Part shown: piece by piece, positions 49,861 to 63,274 of the stretch | Layout of the letters: the number at the start of each line of letters is the position of its first letter | Numbering within the stretch: the stretch's first letter is position 1 | Assembly: GCF_029227915.1 (NCBI RefSeq) | Contig: NC_079882.1 | Span: forward strand, 22,637,001-22,701,000 | DNA length: 64,000 bases | Reading direction: 5' to 3' | From: Hydractinia symbiolongicarpus | Taxonomy: Eukaryota > Cnidaria > Hydrozoa > Anthoathecata > Hydractiniidae | Made by a program: the position numbers and the translations under genes | The notes under the pieces: model-generated | What the model saw: the letters and a program-made list of their open reading frames with translations, nothing else | Databases searched by the model: none | Told to the model about the DNA's origin: nothing

Positions 49861-52449
49861 ATAAATTCTCTCGCTAATAAAAAGGTGAAACTAATATATA
49901 TTCACAATAGTGACACATCTAATTCTGTTGTTTAATTGAAATTTGGGAAAACCAAAGTGGTGTATGCTACTTGGCCTGTGACCACAAACAATGCTACATT
50001 TTGAACCCTATTAAATGACTCTGGTAAGTGGCTAAAAGAACATTTTGGACCCAATAAAACCTAAAGACCTCTAGGTACTTCCTAAGTTTGCACAAATTTA
50101 AAACAGCTAAATGGGGCGACCAGCAATATTTTATAATAAATAATTTTTGAGGGAACAATTTCAAAAATGTGATGGTTAACGGTACACACGCTTTTTTTAT
50201 ACAACAAAATTTAAACAGGGCCTGGTCATTATTTTATTACTCTATTGTTTTTCACTTATCTCTATATTTCTAAACAATAGACCTATTTTTTAGCATGAAA
50301 TACCAGCAAACAAACAAGATTCTTATAAAAGCGTGATAAGTTATAACTAAAATAAACAAAGGGGCGGCGGTGGTTTTCCGGTCGAGTGTTAAGGGTTGCT
50401 AAAAAATGCAAAACGAGGAAAATAGTTGGGTAGGAAAATATTATATAAACTGAGAATAGTGTAGACCTACATGGCTTTTTTAAAGAACATGCTGTATAAG
50501 AATAGTAGGCTGGAATTTTTGGTTAAACGCAATTGGTCAATTGTTTAAACAACAGAGAAATAAAAATAATGACCAGCCTAGTTAGAATTTTGATGTTCTT
50601 TAACATAAAGCATGTAATAGTTTAAATTTTAAACTATATACGGTAAGTTGATTTACTTCATCTATGCCTTGCGTTCGCTGATATAAAGAAGGGAAGCTGG
50701 AAAACTAAAGACTTTAATGCACCCGGTCAATGACATCGACGTTTGTTCAGTGTTTTGAAGTGTTAATGCACATGCGAAAGAATTGTCTATTGTCAAACAC
50801 CGCGATCATTAGTCAAAGCAAGTGTAAATCCATGTTGTTAAGGTATATATTTTTACAATTAGATAGAAATGCCTTTTACGAAAGCAAAGTAATGCTAATA
50901 AATACTTTCAGAAACTTATAATCCTGTCACAGAAACTTTTGCACCACAAGCAATAATATTTATTAAAGTGATATGTTTTAAAATAAGTTTGCACGTTCAG
51001 TTAATTTTCTTTGCGCTAATCTATCCTAATTGTTGCTTCTGTTATCTGCACAACAGAATTGTCATACGCAACCGGACAATACTTAGAATGTTTTTAATCG
51101 CCTATTTTTTTAAATATCGCCCGAGGCCTAAGTGCCGACCGAGATTACGAGGTACGTGCAATGACTGAGGGCGATATTTTCGGTACAGCATGGGGTAATC
51201 GGTTATTATTGTATTTGTTAACCGTCTAAGTTAGATAAAAATAAAAAAGGGAATTTTAGTTTAGTGTTCTTATAATATAAGTCACTAGCACTACTTTTGT
51301 TAACACTCGAGGTCAAAATTCGGAACAGTCCTGTCTAAAAACAAAATTTCTATTTAGAATTCGGAAGTCCCTAAATGATAAAACTTTGGAAACAAAACAT
51401 TACGATGTTCGACACGTACAGAATAAAGTGTAAAGTTGAATGCAGAGCTAAAATATAGTTACAACGAATATTGAAGTATTTCTTTAACTATTTCTTTAAC
51501 TAGCTAGGTAGCTAAGAAAACCATGGGCTTTAACAAGCTTTATATTGACTCGGTAACCACAAAGCTAAAGGAATCAATCTGAGAATGAGAGGAGAAGTAT
51601 CTGTTATGATTTCGTCGCCCTGTATTTAGTATTTTCGATACAACTGGATATCAGCATCGTTTTTTGTGGACAATGTAGCTAGTTAACTAACCATATTGAA
51701 GAAGCATCCACACGGAAAATTGCTGAATCTGGTTATTTTAACTGTTAAACTTGACATTCTTGTTGTGTTTATCGAATGAAAATGTTTTTATCGATAAATT
51801 TATTGTAGGAGTTAGACGTATAATCATTTCCAATGCTTCTTAAAACTTGTGATTCGTGCTTGTTTAAATTTAAAGCTACCGTTTTTTTTTGACGACGGGC
51901 AATACCGCACAATATCGGCCCGTCGTCAAGCCCATTAGAGTGCCTAAAAACCCGTATTACCCGCTAGAAAAATCCAGACGGTTAACAATAAACGAAAGAA
52001 AATTCCCTCAATCAAAAAGATTATTTTTTAATCTTTACCCATCATACGTATTTTCCCTTTGGAACCGTGTTGTGATAAAAAATGTCATACTACAAAGATC
52101 GAAATTTTTTTGTTCAAATAAGTGCAACAGTGGTAAAAAAAATATGTTTTGTATTGATTAACACACAATCCAAAAGAGAAAAGACCGAAAAACGTAGAGG
52201 TTAGCAACTTCAATTAAATATTAAATATTCACAAATTAGTTTTGCCACAATAACCTAGTTGGTTACCTTTCACTTAGATGCAGTATTATGCTGCGGTGCT
52301 AGTTCAAATCTACCTAGAAGACGTTTTTCTGAAATAAAACTTTGCACATGAAATCTCGTTGATGACGTTGCAATTGACCATTTGGAACATAGTTTATTTA
52401 GTCAGTTAGAAGTTGGAAACCAATGCTATCCTCGCAGGCGAGATAGTAA
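49861..52449. other. Unit-2-specific intergenic DNA
   Basis: About 2.6 kb with no counterpart in unit 1 between 2400 and 2405. AT-rich, short random ORFs only, no transposon ends recognised. Probably an insertion of unknown type or sequence lost from unit 1. Confidence 0.5.
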
Positions 52450-53930
52450 TAAAGTGTGTTCCATGAAGTGACGCTTTTGGAAGAAAGTGTATGCAACGAA
52501 AAAACATCTACCTGTCACCTCCAGAGCAAAAAATTTTATAAGCTAAAACGAAGCATATGTTTATTAAAGAATTTGTAAGTAATTTCGAGGCTAGAATTTA
52601 TACTTTAGGGGAAACAATTTTCGCAGAACAACCTCTTTTCCAGGCATTGCTTGGCTTGATGTACGCTGGGATTGAAACATTACAAACAAAAACCTAACAG
52701 ACTTTTGAGGTTTCAAAACCACTGCAAATTCCAGACACCAATTATCGCGGTAAAATCTTTTAAGAAATTTTCAAAGTCGACCAACACTTTGTGTGAAGGA
52801 ACTCACGCAAATTAGTTCCACATTTTTTTTTAATTCAGCATTTTCAATCGCAAAAGATAAGTTCTGCAAAAAATGTCTTTCCCAAAATTCTTTCTTTCAG
52901 TACAGTTTAGGAAAACTACTTTTAACTGCCCCGTGCTGGTTGGTTGTATCAAATCAGTTGTAACTAAGTGATATATTTTGTCTTGTATAATTGTAACAAA
53001 GGATAAATAAACATGAGCAAATAAAATATGTTTTTCTTGTTAAATTACACATATAACTGTTTTTCCCGAAAACTAGCGATCCTGAAAAGTTCAGAGGTTT
53101 TTAGGTCATTTAATTACTTTTTCTTAGCTTTTTGACGATTTTTTTAGTCTTGAAATCTCGTCATGACGTCACATAGATAATACAACTCTGCTCGTCGTTT
53201 GGAAATGGTCGGTAAAGGCTGCTTGTCAAAGCTTGTGATTGTCTCGCAATGGGTTTTTTTATGTTATAGTAACCACTGCAACTTTTTAGGGAAAATGAAA
53301 GTTGTGTCTTTAGGTTTTGATATGTTTTCTACTTTTAGACCTCAATTTGGTTTTACTTGGCAGGTAACCTTTAAGGAAGTTTGCAATGAGATTCAAGTAA
53401 GAATTCAAGAACTTACAGTACTTGACTACCGTCAATTAGGCTTCGCTGGTAATTTTACAACCCCATCGGTGTACTTTCAGGTACTTGCATTCTACTTGAC
53501 GTGTAGCAGTCTAAAATTTTTTTGATTTGGCAGATGTGGAAACCTTTAGCCGCGAAAAATTGGGAACTGTTTCTACTTTTCAGCAAAGCGAATGTTTCGA
53601 TGCAAAGTCAAAACAAGTAAAACTGCGCATGCTTAGATACAATTCGCCGTCCAATATGCTTCGTGAAAATCCCCCTGAAGACCCCCCAAAACATACGATA
53701 TACTTTGCTTTTTATAATATTTGGAGTTAATGCACTATCATTTTAAATTATCAACTTTTAAATTATTATTTAAAAAAGATTGTGTAAGCAGGCATATAAT
53801 AAAGAAAAGCACTTGTGATCATTCAAAAATGAAACTTTTAACATGTTGGCGAACTTTCAATTTTTCTTTCAAGATCAATTGTTTTACTCATTTAAACACA
53901 ATCACGGAGTTAAAACTATAGCCTAACAGG
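52450..53930. repeat. Segmental duplication blocks C and D (unit 2)
   Basis: Matches 2405-3445 and then 6830-6896 plus 7702-7760, skipping the GATA array and both MITEs. The ORF at 53199-53525 overlaps the conserved MKVVS segment but has no recognised domain. Confidence 0.8.
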
Positions 53931-54239
53931 TTATAAGTAACCACGCAGTACGGAACCTAAATTTTCTACGCCGCTACAGGCTACATATATTGTTGGACTA
54001 CGCATAGAGTGTAAAAATTACGTCACGATTTTGACGTCTCATGCCTCTAAAATGAGATGGGTTGCGGGCTATAGCTATTTGATTTGTTCCTAAGCTTATA
54101 GAACAAATTTATATGTTGTCTCCAACTTAAATTTTCGTCCAAGAGAACTCCCAATGACTAACCGATCAATAACTAATCCAGGTAACTTGAGATGGATGTT
54201 ATCTTTTTTACTAAGTTTATGATAAAGTTATATCTATTT

Positions 54240-55450
54240 TTTGAAATGGTGAGGGATTATTTATTCAGTTTGAACCAAAATATGTATCATCTGCAAATAA
54301 AATTAAATTTAAGACACTAAATGCTCTAAACATATCATTGATATAAACAAGAAACAACAGGGGTCCTAATATTGACCCTTGAGATACTCCACCTGATATT
54401 GACCTGTACTAGTATTTCCTTCGTCATAAGAAATATATTGTTTATTTTCAAAGAGGTGATTCTTAAAAAATACGAGACATGTATTTCTTATGCCATAATA
54501 TTTCAGCTTTTCTAATAAAATCACATGGTTGACTATATCGAATGCCTTGCTGAGATCAATAAACACCCCAATCGTAAATTCATGCTCATCAAAGGCTTTA
54601 TATATCTCTTGACTCAACTGAATGATTGCTGATCAGTTTAATTACCTACGTAAAATCCAAATTTCTTATTTTACAAAATATTGCTATTGTTCAAGAAAGA
54701 ATAAAATTTGTTGTACATGATTCTCTCTAAAATCTTCGAAAAGCAGGGAAGAATTGAAATTGGTCTGCAACTAGATACTTTATAAACAACTCTAGCTGTT
54801 TTCAAATTTTAGAAACAATGGTTGTAATTAGAGATGTATTAAATATATGCAGTAATGAAGATTTTAGTTCATTAAAACAGCTCTTTGTGACATTACTGCT
54901 TATTTGATCCCTCACGAGGTATACTGCTTTGTTGGAGTTTTTATTGCTCATTATAATAGGTTTAATTATTGTATAAAAATTATCAATTAAACCTGCAGGT
55001 TGCCTGTATAATACGCTCACAGTGATGTTCGTTGTTGTTTTGTTTTATTATTTTTATACTTAAAGACTCACAACGCTATTATTCACACATATCTCCAATC
55101 TTTCTTTATATAATAGAGAGTTATGAATAAACACACACAACACGCCACCACCCGCCTTGTTAGAGTTTCTAATATTGATGTGAATGTTTTTAATTTCTTT
55201 ATCAAAACATCAAGTTTCAGTGAGACAAAGTATTTTAAAGCAAAGATTTAGGGTGTACAGAAATTTGTTTAAAACTATCAAAATTATTTTGCATGCTTCA
55301 AATGATCAGATGTAGTACAAAAAAAGAATCATTTTTGGCGTGTGCAAAAATATTATCTGAATTCGGACAATGTACAGTTATAATAATTTGAGTCCGGGTC
55401 ATCTTCATTTAACAGTAATGCTTCGTTTGTTTGAAGTGGGTTAAATTCAA
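54240..55450 (-). pseudogene. LINE retrotransposon, degenerate, unit 2 only
   Basis: Minus-strand pieces: LNEDDPDSNYYN (N-terminal), LTETW-like and GGGV endonuclease motifs near 55150-55230, SVLYRQP (near 55010), [46 protein letters not shown] and FADD (near 54290). Several frameshifts and stops break the frame, and part of the endonuclease-RT link is deleted. CR1/L2- or jockey-like in style. The matching interval of unit 1 (7760-7960) lacks it. Confidence 0.85.
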
Positions 55451-56859
55451 AATTTTCAAAAAACATTTTCCGTCATTGTAGTAGAAAAATACTTAAAGCA
55501 GAAAATATAAATCGTATAAATCAAAAAGTGTTAAGCAATGTTTCGACTTCTTAAATTCTCTAACAACAAGACGATCGCAATTAACGATAGCACATTTTCT
55601 CTCTGAGTTTGCATTTCTTTAAAGAGATCTGCCTTAACTTAATTCATTGCAGTGGAGTATTCTTCATTGACGTATATTCCGGTGCCTTTTAATTTCTTCG
55701 AGCTTCCTAAAACATTAACCTTATCCTAATAACCTAACAGTTTAAGTTTTTTTTTCTTGGATAACTTTATACGATGATCCGCTGCCTTTCATTTTTTTTA
55801 TATAATTCACCAATCTTTTCCTTTGTGATCTGTGTATTACTGCTAATTAACTGAACAATAATCCTGCTTTTGCTTTTGAGACATTGTAAAAATATCAGGC
55901 ACCATTTCCACGGAAACTATGTTGATTATACTTCAGAGTCTGTGATAAAAAAGAGAACTGCTATTTTAAAATGATTGTGTAGACAGTTGATAAAGATTTG
56001 TTCAAACTACCGCTTAATTAAAACGATCGCGTATTTTTGCCTTTAATCTTAACTCCTCTGAAAAAGGTAAGTCTATATGATAGAACTGTATTTGTTTTTT
56101 AAAAGTCTTGATTGGTTCTTAACCCTGGTTCACTTGTAGTATTTTTAATACCATTTTTTTAGTATGGTGCATGACTATGATACTTTTATGTTTATCTATT
56201 AGAGACATGCGTGCAAAAGTTTTAGGTCATTATACGAAACTACTCCTTCAATATACCCCATAATCAGGAAAATTTAATGACTTTTGGTAGGATTATTCTC
56301 TGAACTTATAACTCACGCCAAAACTTTTGTTTCACTAAGAAGAATCATTCTACGACGTTTAGACACGTCATTAACTTGATTTCCCGAACTTTTTAATCAG
56401 GCTTTACCCCAAAATCCGATTTTCAGGCACTTTTTCGCCTGTTTTCATGTGAAATATGAAAAACGGAAAATATGTTAAATAACTTTTATTTCTCTACCAA
56501 AAAAATTAAAAAGAATGTTAAAATCTGTTCTGAAACTAAAGTAATTGAATTTTAAGTAGTGGTATTTTGTGCATATTTTCGGTCAGGTAAGTCGTGCTTA
56601 AAATAATGTAATCGCACTTTCCAACAGGCTTACTCATACTCGCCGCTTACCTTTTCTTAATTTAAAAAATCACTTTGCTTTTAAATTTTCGTAATTAAAT
56701 AAACCGGGTATTATGGTAAACCTTAATCCTCTCCGGGTTTATAAACATTGTATTTGATGATACAACAGCAGGGCTTATAACGTTTGCGAATATATGATTC
56801 CTGAGATTATTTGCCAGCACTGCATCAATTTTCTTGATATAGCTCACAATTAATCAAGA
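55451..56859. repeat. Intergenic DNA with duplication block E (unit 2)
   Basis: 55451-56270 shows nothing recognisable. From 56270 it matches 7960 onward, including GGTCAGGTAAG near 56581 and TTGATATAGCTCACAATT near 56833. Confidence 0.7.
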
Positions 56860-57960
56860 CCAGGTGACTGTGACAGGCATATTGGATGTCTTAATTTTTC
56901 TTTACAGTTGCCAAAAAATGCATGTTTAAAATGTTGATCGACAAAATAGGCGTGGCGACGTCAATAACATTAAATTAACCTCAATAGCTTTTTTTAATTA
57001 ATTGAGCCATGAAAATGCACTTTGACTGCAAATTTGATGCCAAATAATTTGGAGACAAGGTGATTACGTCAGTTATGTGGATACCGCACGGATAACTATT
57101 GACCACCAGGGACTAAAGAAGGACAAGCGCACGTTTCGAAATAGATGTCGGATTAAAAAACAATTTTTAAAACTTAGTACCTTAACCTTTATCAAAAGCG
57201 CACGATCCTATACATTTTCCTGATCAGTGTTATAGAAAAATATTTTGGACATTATTCGCTTACGTCAGCCAAGTTTCGAACTCTTAGACCTCATTAACCG
57301 TTCATTGCAAGCACACGGTCCTATACATGTTCTTTATCTATGTTTGAAACTCTACGCGAAAGCAGATCTACAGCTAAACAAGTCTCCCAATAAACTTTTT
57401 CCTGTAGCGACAGGTCGTGCTGCCGTCATCAAATTGAAAATTACCGATCTTTTTCATTTTCCTACTGCTTTGAAACCAAATTACTTAGAAACAGTATTGA
57501 CGTCAGTCGTGTTTTGCTTTATGGGTACCAAGGGACAACCTGGGACCAAATAGGATAAGTCTTGCAAACCCGTCTCTCCAAACCTGTTTTGGAATTAACG
57601 GGTTAATGATATCATCAAAAAACCTTTAAATCCACTATTTGTCAATGATTAATTTTGAAGAACTGGCTTCGATCTTACGTCAACGATTGTGGAAACGAAC
57701 ACCTGCTCCGTCAACACGACACGTAGTGCAGGTTGTAGTGCGTTGATGTAAATTAAGCTTCCTGTTTTTTTCGACCGTTGTTACCTGGTTGATTTTATAC
57801 CTTTCAAGATCTATACGATGAAGGCAAGGGGAATACAACCTTTAAAAAAACGTTTTGTCACTAGACAGGTCCGTGCTGACCTCAGCAAGATTTAAGGATG
57901 GTTCTCACTTCCACTGTTGTCCAGCCCATTTGGATTTTTCCACGGGGCTTCAAGGAATTA
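56860..57960 (+). mobile_element. Older Helitron relic in unit 2 (no array inserted)
   Basis: Orthologous in position to 8815-8936 plus 19764-20505. GACGTCAA is followed directly by TAACATTAAATTAACC and then by the sequence found after 19763 in unit 1. It therefore approximates the pre-insertion state, with about 25 bases of local difference at the join. Confidence 0.6.
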
Positions 57961-60280
57961 AAAAATCAACAAGAACTGCGTGAACCTAGCGTGCCTAGTG
58001 ACAGGATTGTTTATTACAGGTACGACATTGTATTCCCTTATTTCTGCACATAATTTTGTTGAAAAACCAAGTGGCAGAAGTACTGCGAATGGTACCACAA
58101 CCAAACTTTGTTAAAAGTTGTGTGGATTAGAGTTGTCAATAAAATTTTATGTGATACAACTTCCTCATAAATATATGGTTAATAGGGGCCAACGGACTTA
58201 AAAGTGGTGTCTTGTATTTCAGAAAAAATCCGGAAAATATACAGAAACATTTAGAAAAAAGAAAACAAGGCAGTTTATTTGAAACGTCGTTTGAACTTGC
58301 CCTTTCTAAATGTGGGTGTTTGCGACTTATCAGTAGACTCTTTGCCATAAAGCCTGCTTAGTTAATTATCACTAGACTTTTCGATAATGCCCGAGGAAAA
58401 ATCCACCGAGGCATCGCATATACAAAAAAATTGGCGTTTATCCGTTACCTGTGATGTTTACAGGTTAGAATGCTGATGAAAAAAATGTATAGGATCATAT
58501 GTACTGACGAACGCCTAAGGGGATAATTTTGCTGACGTTACCAAGGACCTGCCAAAATGCCGAAAGTTTTTCAGCCTTTATCGTATAGATCTTGAAACGC
58601 TGATTAAGAAAATGTATACGATCATATACTATTGACAAACGGTTCCTGAAATATTGTGGTTTAAAGATTTTTTGATGACGTCATCAACCCGTCCATTCCA
58701 AAACGGATTCAGGGACCCAGGTTTGGGAAAATTGCCCAAATTGATCCTAGGTGGTCCCTAGTTAGCCACCTGGTAAAAAATCATTGACGTCATCACCTCG
58801 TTTCCAAGTTATTTGGCCTCAAGTGCATTGTAATGGTTTCATTAAGTTAAATTAAGACATTGACGTTACAATAATGTTATTACGTTGTGCCGTAACGTCA
58901 GAGAATTTAACATTTGACACATAACTTTTTATCAAAGGAAAAGCGATATCAAAGGAAAACGAACACATCCACTTCGCCTGTCACCGACAGACAGAAACAC
59001 TCTTCGTATTGTTATAGAGATCGGAAGGAAATCACTTAATCGAATTAAGATGTCACTATTTCGTCAGAAGTCATTATTGTGTTCAAAAACAGTCTCATCG
59101 GTTTCTTTTAAAATGCCAAAATTCTAAAACTCAAAGAGTACATATAATCCTAAAAGATTATGTATGATAATTCAGTTAGATCGGTGTGAAAAGATACTCA
59201 ATGTAAAAATAAGCCAATATCTCTATCTTTGGGTAAGTTTGCAATTCTTTATTTTTGGAAGCAGAAAGCACAACCATGACTGAATAACTGCTGCCTTATG
59301 ATTGTTGCCCCACGTATATACCGTGGACATTTATTAGGATACGGTTTTGACCACACAGACGGCGGGTCAGTGTGTTCAAAATGTGTAGTTAATATAGAGA
59401 AGATACCACAATCTCTGCTTACCGACCATTTATAAACTGACGCATTTTATTTTCTCATTCGTTATTTTTAATATTAGTAGAATATTTGTATAGTAAGGAG
59501 GAAGTCAAATTAGGAAAATTGGAATGATTTATTCTATTTTTTTTGCAACTTTTCTGACAAGATTTTATTTACCCTAAAAAAAGCCGTTACATCAAATTTT
59601 ACCAACAAATTATAAGTACTTATTTGTAATATACTGTTTACAATACGAACTAATTATGAGTGTAAAAAAATACTAAAATGTGTAAAATGTGTAAAATGTT
59701 CTTGCTAACAAAAAATCAATAAAAAAGAAAATATAAAACCAAACTATCAGCTAATCGCCCAACGAATTTTTAATTAAACAGTATGAACAAAATAAAAGAA
59801 CATGAAAACAACAAAACGGTTTTACCTTGAAAACGCAATACAAATCCACATCTTGTAATAGTCGAGAAAAACAATGCATCATATGGATATATACAAGAAA
59901 AAGCCTAGAATAACCGCAAACGATGGAACTGAGGATGTTTAAATATTATTCTGAATTACGATTTTGTGAAACAAATAAACAACATCATGTTCCATCATCC
60001 TTCGTAAATTAACGAAAATCTTAAAAATATTTTTAAATAATGAGAAATAATTGCAACTATAAAAAATACTAATCAAAATACACTAATATTCTACCATAAA
60101 AAGAAGCGCTTATTCCAACCGCACATGTTCTTTTGCAAAACAGTTTGTCGTATGGCTGACCGTTTGATCAAATAGATGTTATTGCTTTAAAACTTTCAAA
60201 TTACCTCCTTGGCTTAAAACAAGGGTCCCTTTGAATGTTAACAAATTAATTAATTGGTCTTCTTCTGTTTTTCCTAAGAA
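57961..60280. repeat. 3' flank of RPTP-2, duplicated with the gene
   Basis: Counterpart of 20506-23170, interrupted by the minus-strand Helitron at 58372-59020. No coding sequence is visible. Confidence 0.75.
58372..59020 (-). mobile_element. Non-autonomous Helitron, minus strand, unit 2 only
   Basis: Read on the minus strand it starts TCTCTATAACAATACGAAG at 59020, carries TGACGTCATC and GACCACCTAGGATC segments, and ends GGTGGATTTTTCCTCGGG, then CTAG at 58375-58372. No equivalent exists in unit 1 near 20780, although the difference there is larger than the element alone. Confidence 0.78.
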
Positions 60281-61090
60281 TTAATTAAAGTTGGAGTATG
60301 TTGCGAACGAATCCAAATACCTATTCAACACGCTGTAAATGAACTGGTACTGTCGCTAAAAGAGAAAATAAGTTAAAAATACAGTGTTCGGAACTTCAAA
60401 TGTCTTCTAAGATTATTCATCCATTTACTCATTTTTTTTTAATAATTCATTAATTCATTCATTTAATTACTCGATCATTTATTCATTGTTTTTCCTAGTG
60501 AAACTGACATTCTGTCACCATAATTTACCATACCTTATTCTTAGAACTTTAAACTTAACTTACCATGTTTTCAACAAACTCAGGCCTTGCTAATCTCATT
60601 CTCCGTACAGTTTGAAAAACATCAACATGTTGTTCAACTTTCAGTTGATCCAATGCATTCATACACGCTATGAAAGTTCCACTACGATTTGCACCATCGC
60701 TAAAAATACAAAAGTGTTTAATCACACCATTGTTCTTCCGTTTTACCAAAGTGGGAAAGAAGTTATTTAAATTATAAATATAAACATAAACAAAGAAAAC
60801 TAAAAAAAACTAAGAAAACTAAAAACAAACATAAAAAACAATCACCTGCAGGGTAATCAATATAGTACCATTTCAAGGAATGTAAGACGAACGAAGAATA
60901 AAAAAAAAACACAATCAAAGGAGAAACAAAAAAAGAACAAGAAGAATTACCTGCAGGTAACCAATATAGTACCATCACCACAGCCCTGTTGCGATTTTAA
61001 GACTTCACTAATTAAAGTGAGCAATAAACTACAATCTGGAACATCATGGTTTGGCCAATTTAATTGCAGCTTATTAACTTTGTGATGTTT
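60281..61090 (-). CDS. RPTP-2: last three exons of a paralogous receptor phosphatase (partial)
   Basis: Exons 60951-61090, 60564-60699 and 60281-60355 match the last three exons of RPTP-1 in order, phase and length, apart from the 14-base difference. The reading frame is open: VNKLQLNWPNHDVP, then ISEVLKSQQGCGDGTILVTCS, DGANRSGTFIACMNALDQL, RLARPEFVENM, and RQYQFIYSVLNRYL ending with TAA. D2 keeps C-x5-R (CSDGANR) but has Thr instead of His before the Cys and WPN instead of WPD, so it is a pseudophosphatase. No upstream exon appears in 61091-64000. The rest lies beyond the window, or the gene is truncated by inserted DNA. Confidence 0.88.
60842..60885 (-). repeat. Duplicated 3' end of an RPTP-2 exon
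   Basis: About 40 bases repeat the exon end at 60951-60990 (GGTACTATATTGGTTACC then CTGCAG and a GT donor), but with one extra C. It sits in the following intron about 105 bases away and has its own donor-like GTGATT. It looks like a short tandem duplication; use of this donor would shift the frame. Confidence 0.6.
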
Positions 61091-61764
61091 CTAAACTCAG
61101 AAAGTATCAACAAATGTTTATTTAAATTCATATACTCTGTTAAAATAGGTTACTTGTGCGACGTATAGCTTATATTTATAGAGTATATCTATGGTTGAGA
61201 ACAGTCTTAGTAGGCCAAAGAAATTTAAGCAAACGGAAAAACTGTAAAGTTAGAAAAGGAAAATAAATTAACATAAATAGTTTGTCTTAACAAAATAAAG
61301 GCCATATGTCAATGCATTTGGAGATGTTAAATCCGAATGTAAACCCCTTCAATCATACTATATTCTCATTATGCTAAAGAACGTTAAAAAATTCGTTCAG
61401 AAGAACAGGCTATTTAAATTGGAAAAGTACAACATTAGTCAAGAATTATTTTTGTTGCACATAAAAAATGTGAGAACTACTTGCAGAAGTTACTCAAAAT
61501 AGGTTTGAGACTAAAATTGAGCAACTTCTCGCTTTGAGAGTCCACGCAAATCCCCCTCAAAAACCGGTGACGTCATCAATATAAATAAAAATAATTTATA
61601 TAAATATTTAACATCAGCAAAATGTCACGTGACACAGACTACGCACGCGCAAGTATATTTAGAGTATAAGTAAAACCCTAGTCAAGAAGTAATGCTAGTT
61701 GGTAGTTTCAAAAATATATAATATATGAGTTAGTTCAAGAATGCAATGACGAAGCTCTAGAGCA

Positions 61765-62108
61765 CTCTATCAGTTCTAGATCAATATAAGACTCAAAAAA
61801 TGTATGATGAAACTGTTGCTGATCAATACAAGACACAAAAAATGTGCAACAATGAATACGCTTCTATGTTGGAATGTGTTTCCCATCAAAAGAAGACCAA
61901 TGAGATGTGCGATCGATGTGTTGATGAAAACCTAGGGATATTTGCATATGTTTTGGACTGGTTTGTTACACCTGAATTAGCGAATTTCTATGCGGGAAGC
62001 GTATGGCATACGGCGTACTGCCAGTGCAAGCAACAGAGAGCCAAAATACGCCACCTATTACCCGTGATAGATCATTCCAATATATTCCTCGAATGGTGCA
62101 GAGAATGA
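61765..62108 (+). pseudogene. Fragment of a KTQEMC-type repeat protein
   Basis: The frame reads LDQYKTQKMYDETV, ADQYKTQKMCNNEY, then KKTNEMCDRCVDEN, VLDWFVTPEL, and ends KIRHLLPVIDH..FLEWCRE, stop at 62108. Tandem 35-residue units of the type DQYKTQEMCDKAVD followed by DWFVT and a final WC segment occur in many predicted invertebrate proteins of unknown function. Only about two and a half units are present, and upstream units continue in another frame, so it is a remnant. It lies where RPTP-2 exons would be expected. Confidence 0.5.
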
Positions 62109-63091
62109 AGAGAAGGGTATTTAAACGATATAGGGCTAGACATTACCTGGTTTTGGTAGTAGTCTTTAGAATAAAAGCGATGAACCAGCAATGTGATGAT
62201 TGTGGAAGAGTACTAGATGTATATGACCGATGTCGCACGAGTGTAGGTTTTGGTTATAGGTCAAAGTTCTCTGCTAGTCATGCTCTATGGAACGTGTAGT
62301 TAGTGGTACATGTAATGAAAAAAAACATTATTCCGCGTTATTCGTCCTCAGAATAACAATAAGAATAAAGAAAATACCTATGCTACAATTAGAGACACAG
62401 GTGACGCTACAGCGTACAAGATCCCTGGGACATAAATTTCAGAAAAGTTATTAGTAAGTGATCATACTTGTTTGGTAGAGAATGACTATCAATCCTTGAA
62501 GAATACTTTTTGTCTTGATGCGACAAGAATCACTCAAAAAATAAACTCTGACATATATTAACACACACAGTCTAACACTAACGATGGCATATGATTCGAT
62601 GGCATATGGGATATCAGGAGCAAAAATTTATTTGTATACCGATCATTTGTTCATTGTGTTTTTCGTGTCACGACTCTTTATTCTCTGTTAACCAGAAAAC
62701 ATCTATATGTCTACTGTTCGACATATTAAAAAGATACGTTGAATATAAAGTTTAACAAGTATACAGGAAATCAAGACTGATACATACAAATAATTGGTGT
62801 ACTTCTCACAAGCAATCTTACTCTGTCGTTATTATTCGAAGCTTGTTACAGAAAAACCGCGCCAGATTACGTCTCTTTTGAAAAGTTAGAAGATTATTAA
62901 CAAAGCGTTCATCTATGATAGTTCCATGTCTAATATTATCTAAAATGTTGAATTTTTATCCTGAATACAACTGAACAAAGAAAGTTAAGGTAGATTCATG
63001 AGAAAGCAAAAATAATAACCGCACGGTTAAAGAATACTCACTATCAATTTGTATTATTTGAAAAATCGTAAATCGTGAAGTTTGTTACGAA

Positions 63092-63274
63092 TTGAACACA
63101 ATGTTTAACATGAAGAGTCAAAACCTCAACATGCTAAACAATGGTCACTTATTGAAGAAGCCGAAAACACGTACGGAATATTGGAGTAGATCTATTAGCT
63201 TTATGGCTGCAAATGTCTTCAATGACTTTGAAATTAGAAAAAAATTACTGAAAAAAAATGCTCTGCATTTTTAA
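63092..63274 (+). pseudogene. Possible LINE ORF2 C-terminal remnant
   Basis: A 60-codon frame with LLKKPKTRTEYWSRSISFMAANVFNDF resembles the short tail of many LINE ORF2 proteins (KPKT..YF.RSF.Y.GA..WN.L). No reverse transcriptase is visible upstream. Weak evidence. Confidence 0.3.

Noticed and set aside
53527-53730. 67-residue ORF
   Set aside because: No recognised motif, no splice support and no copy in unit 1.
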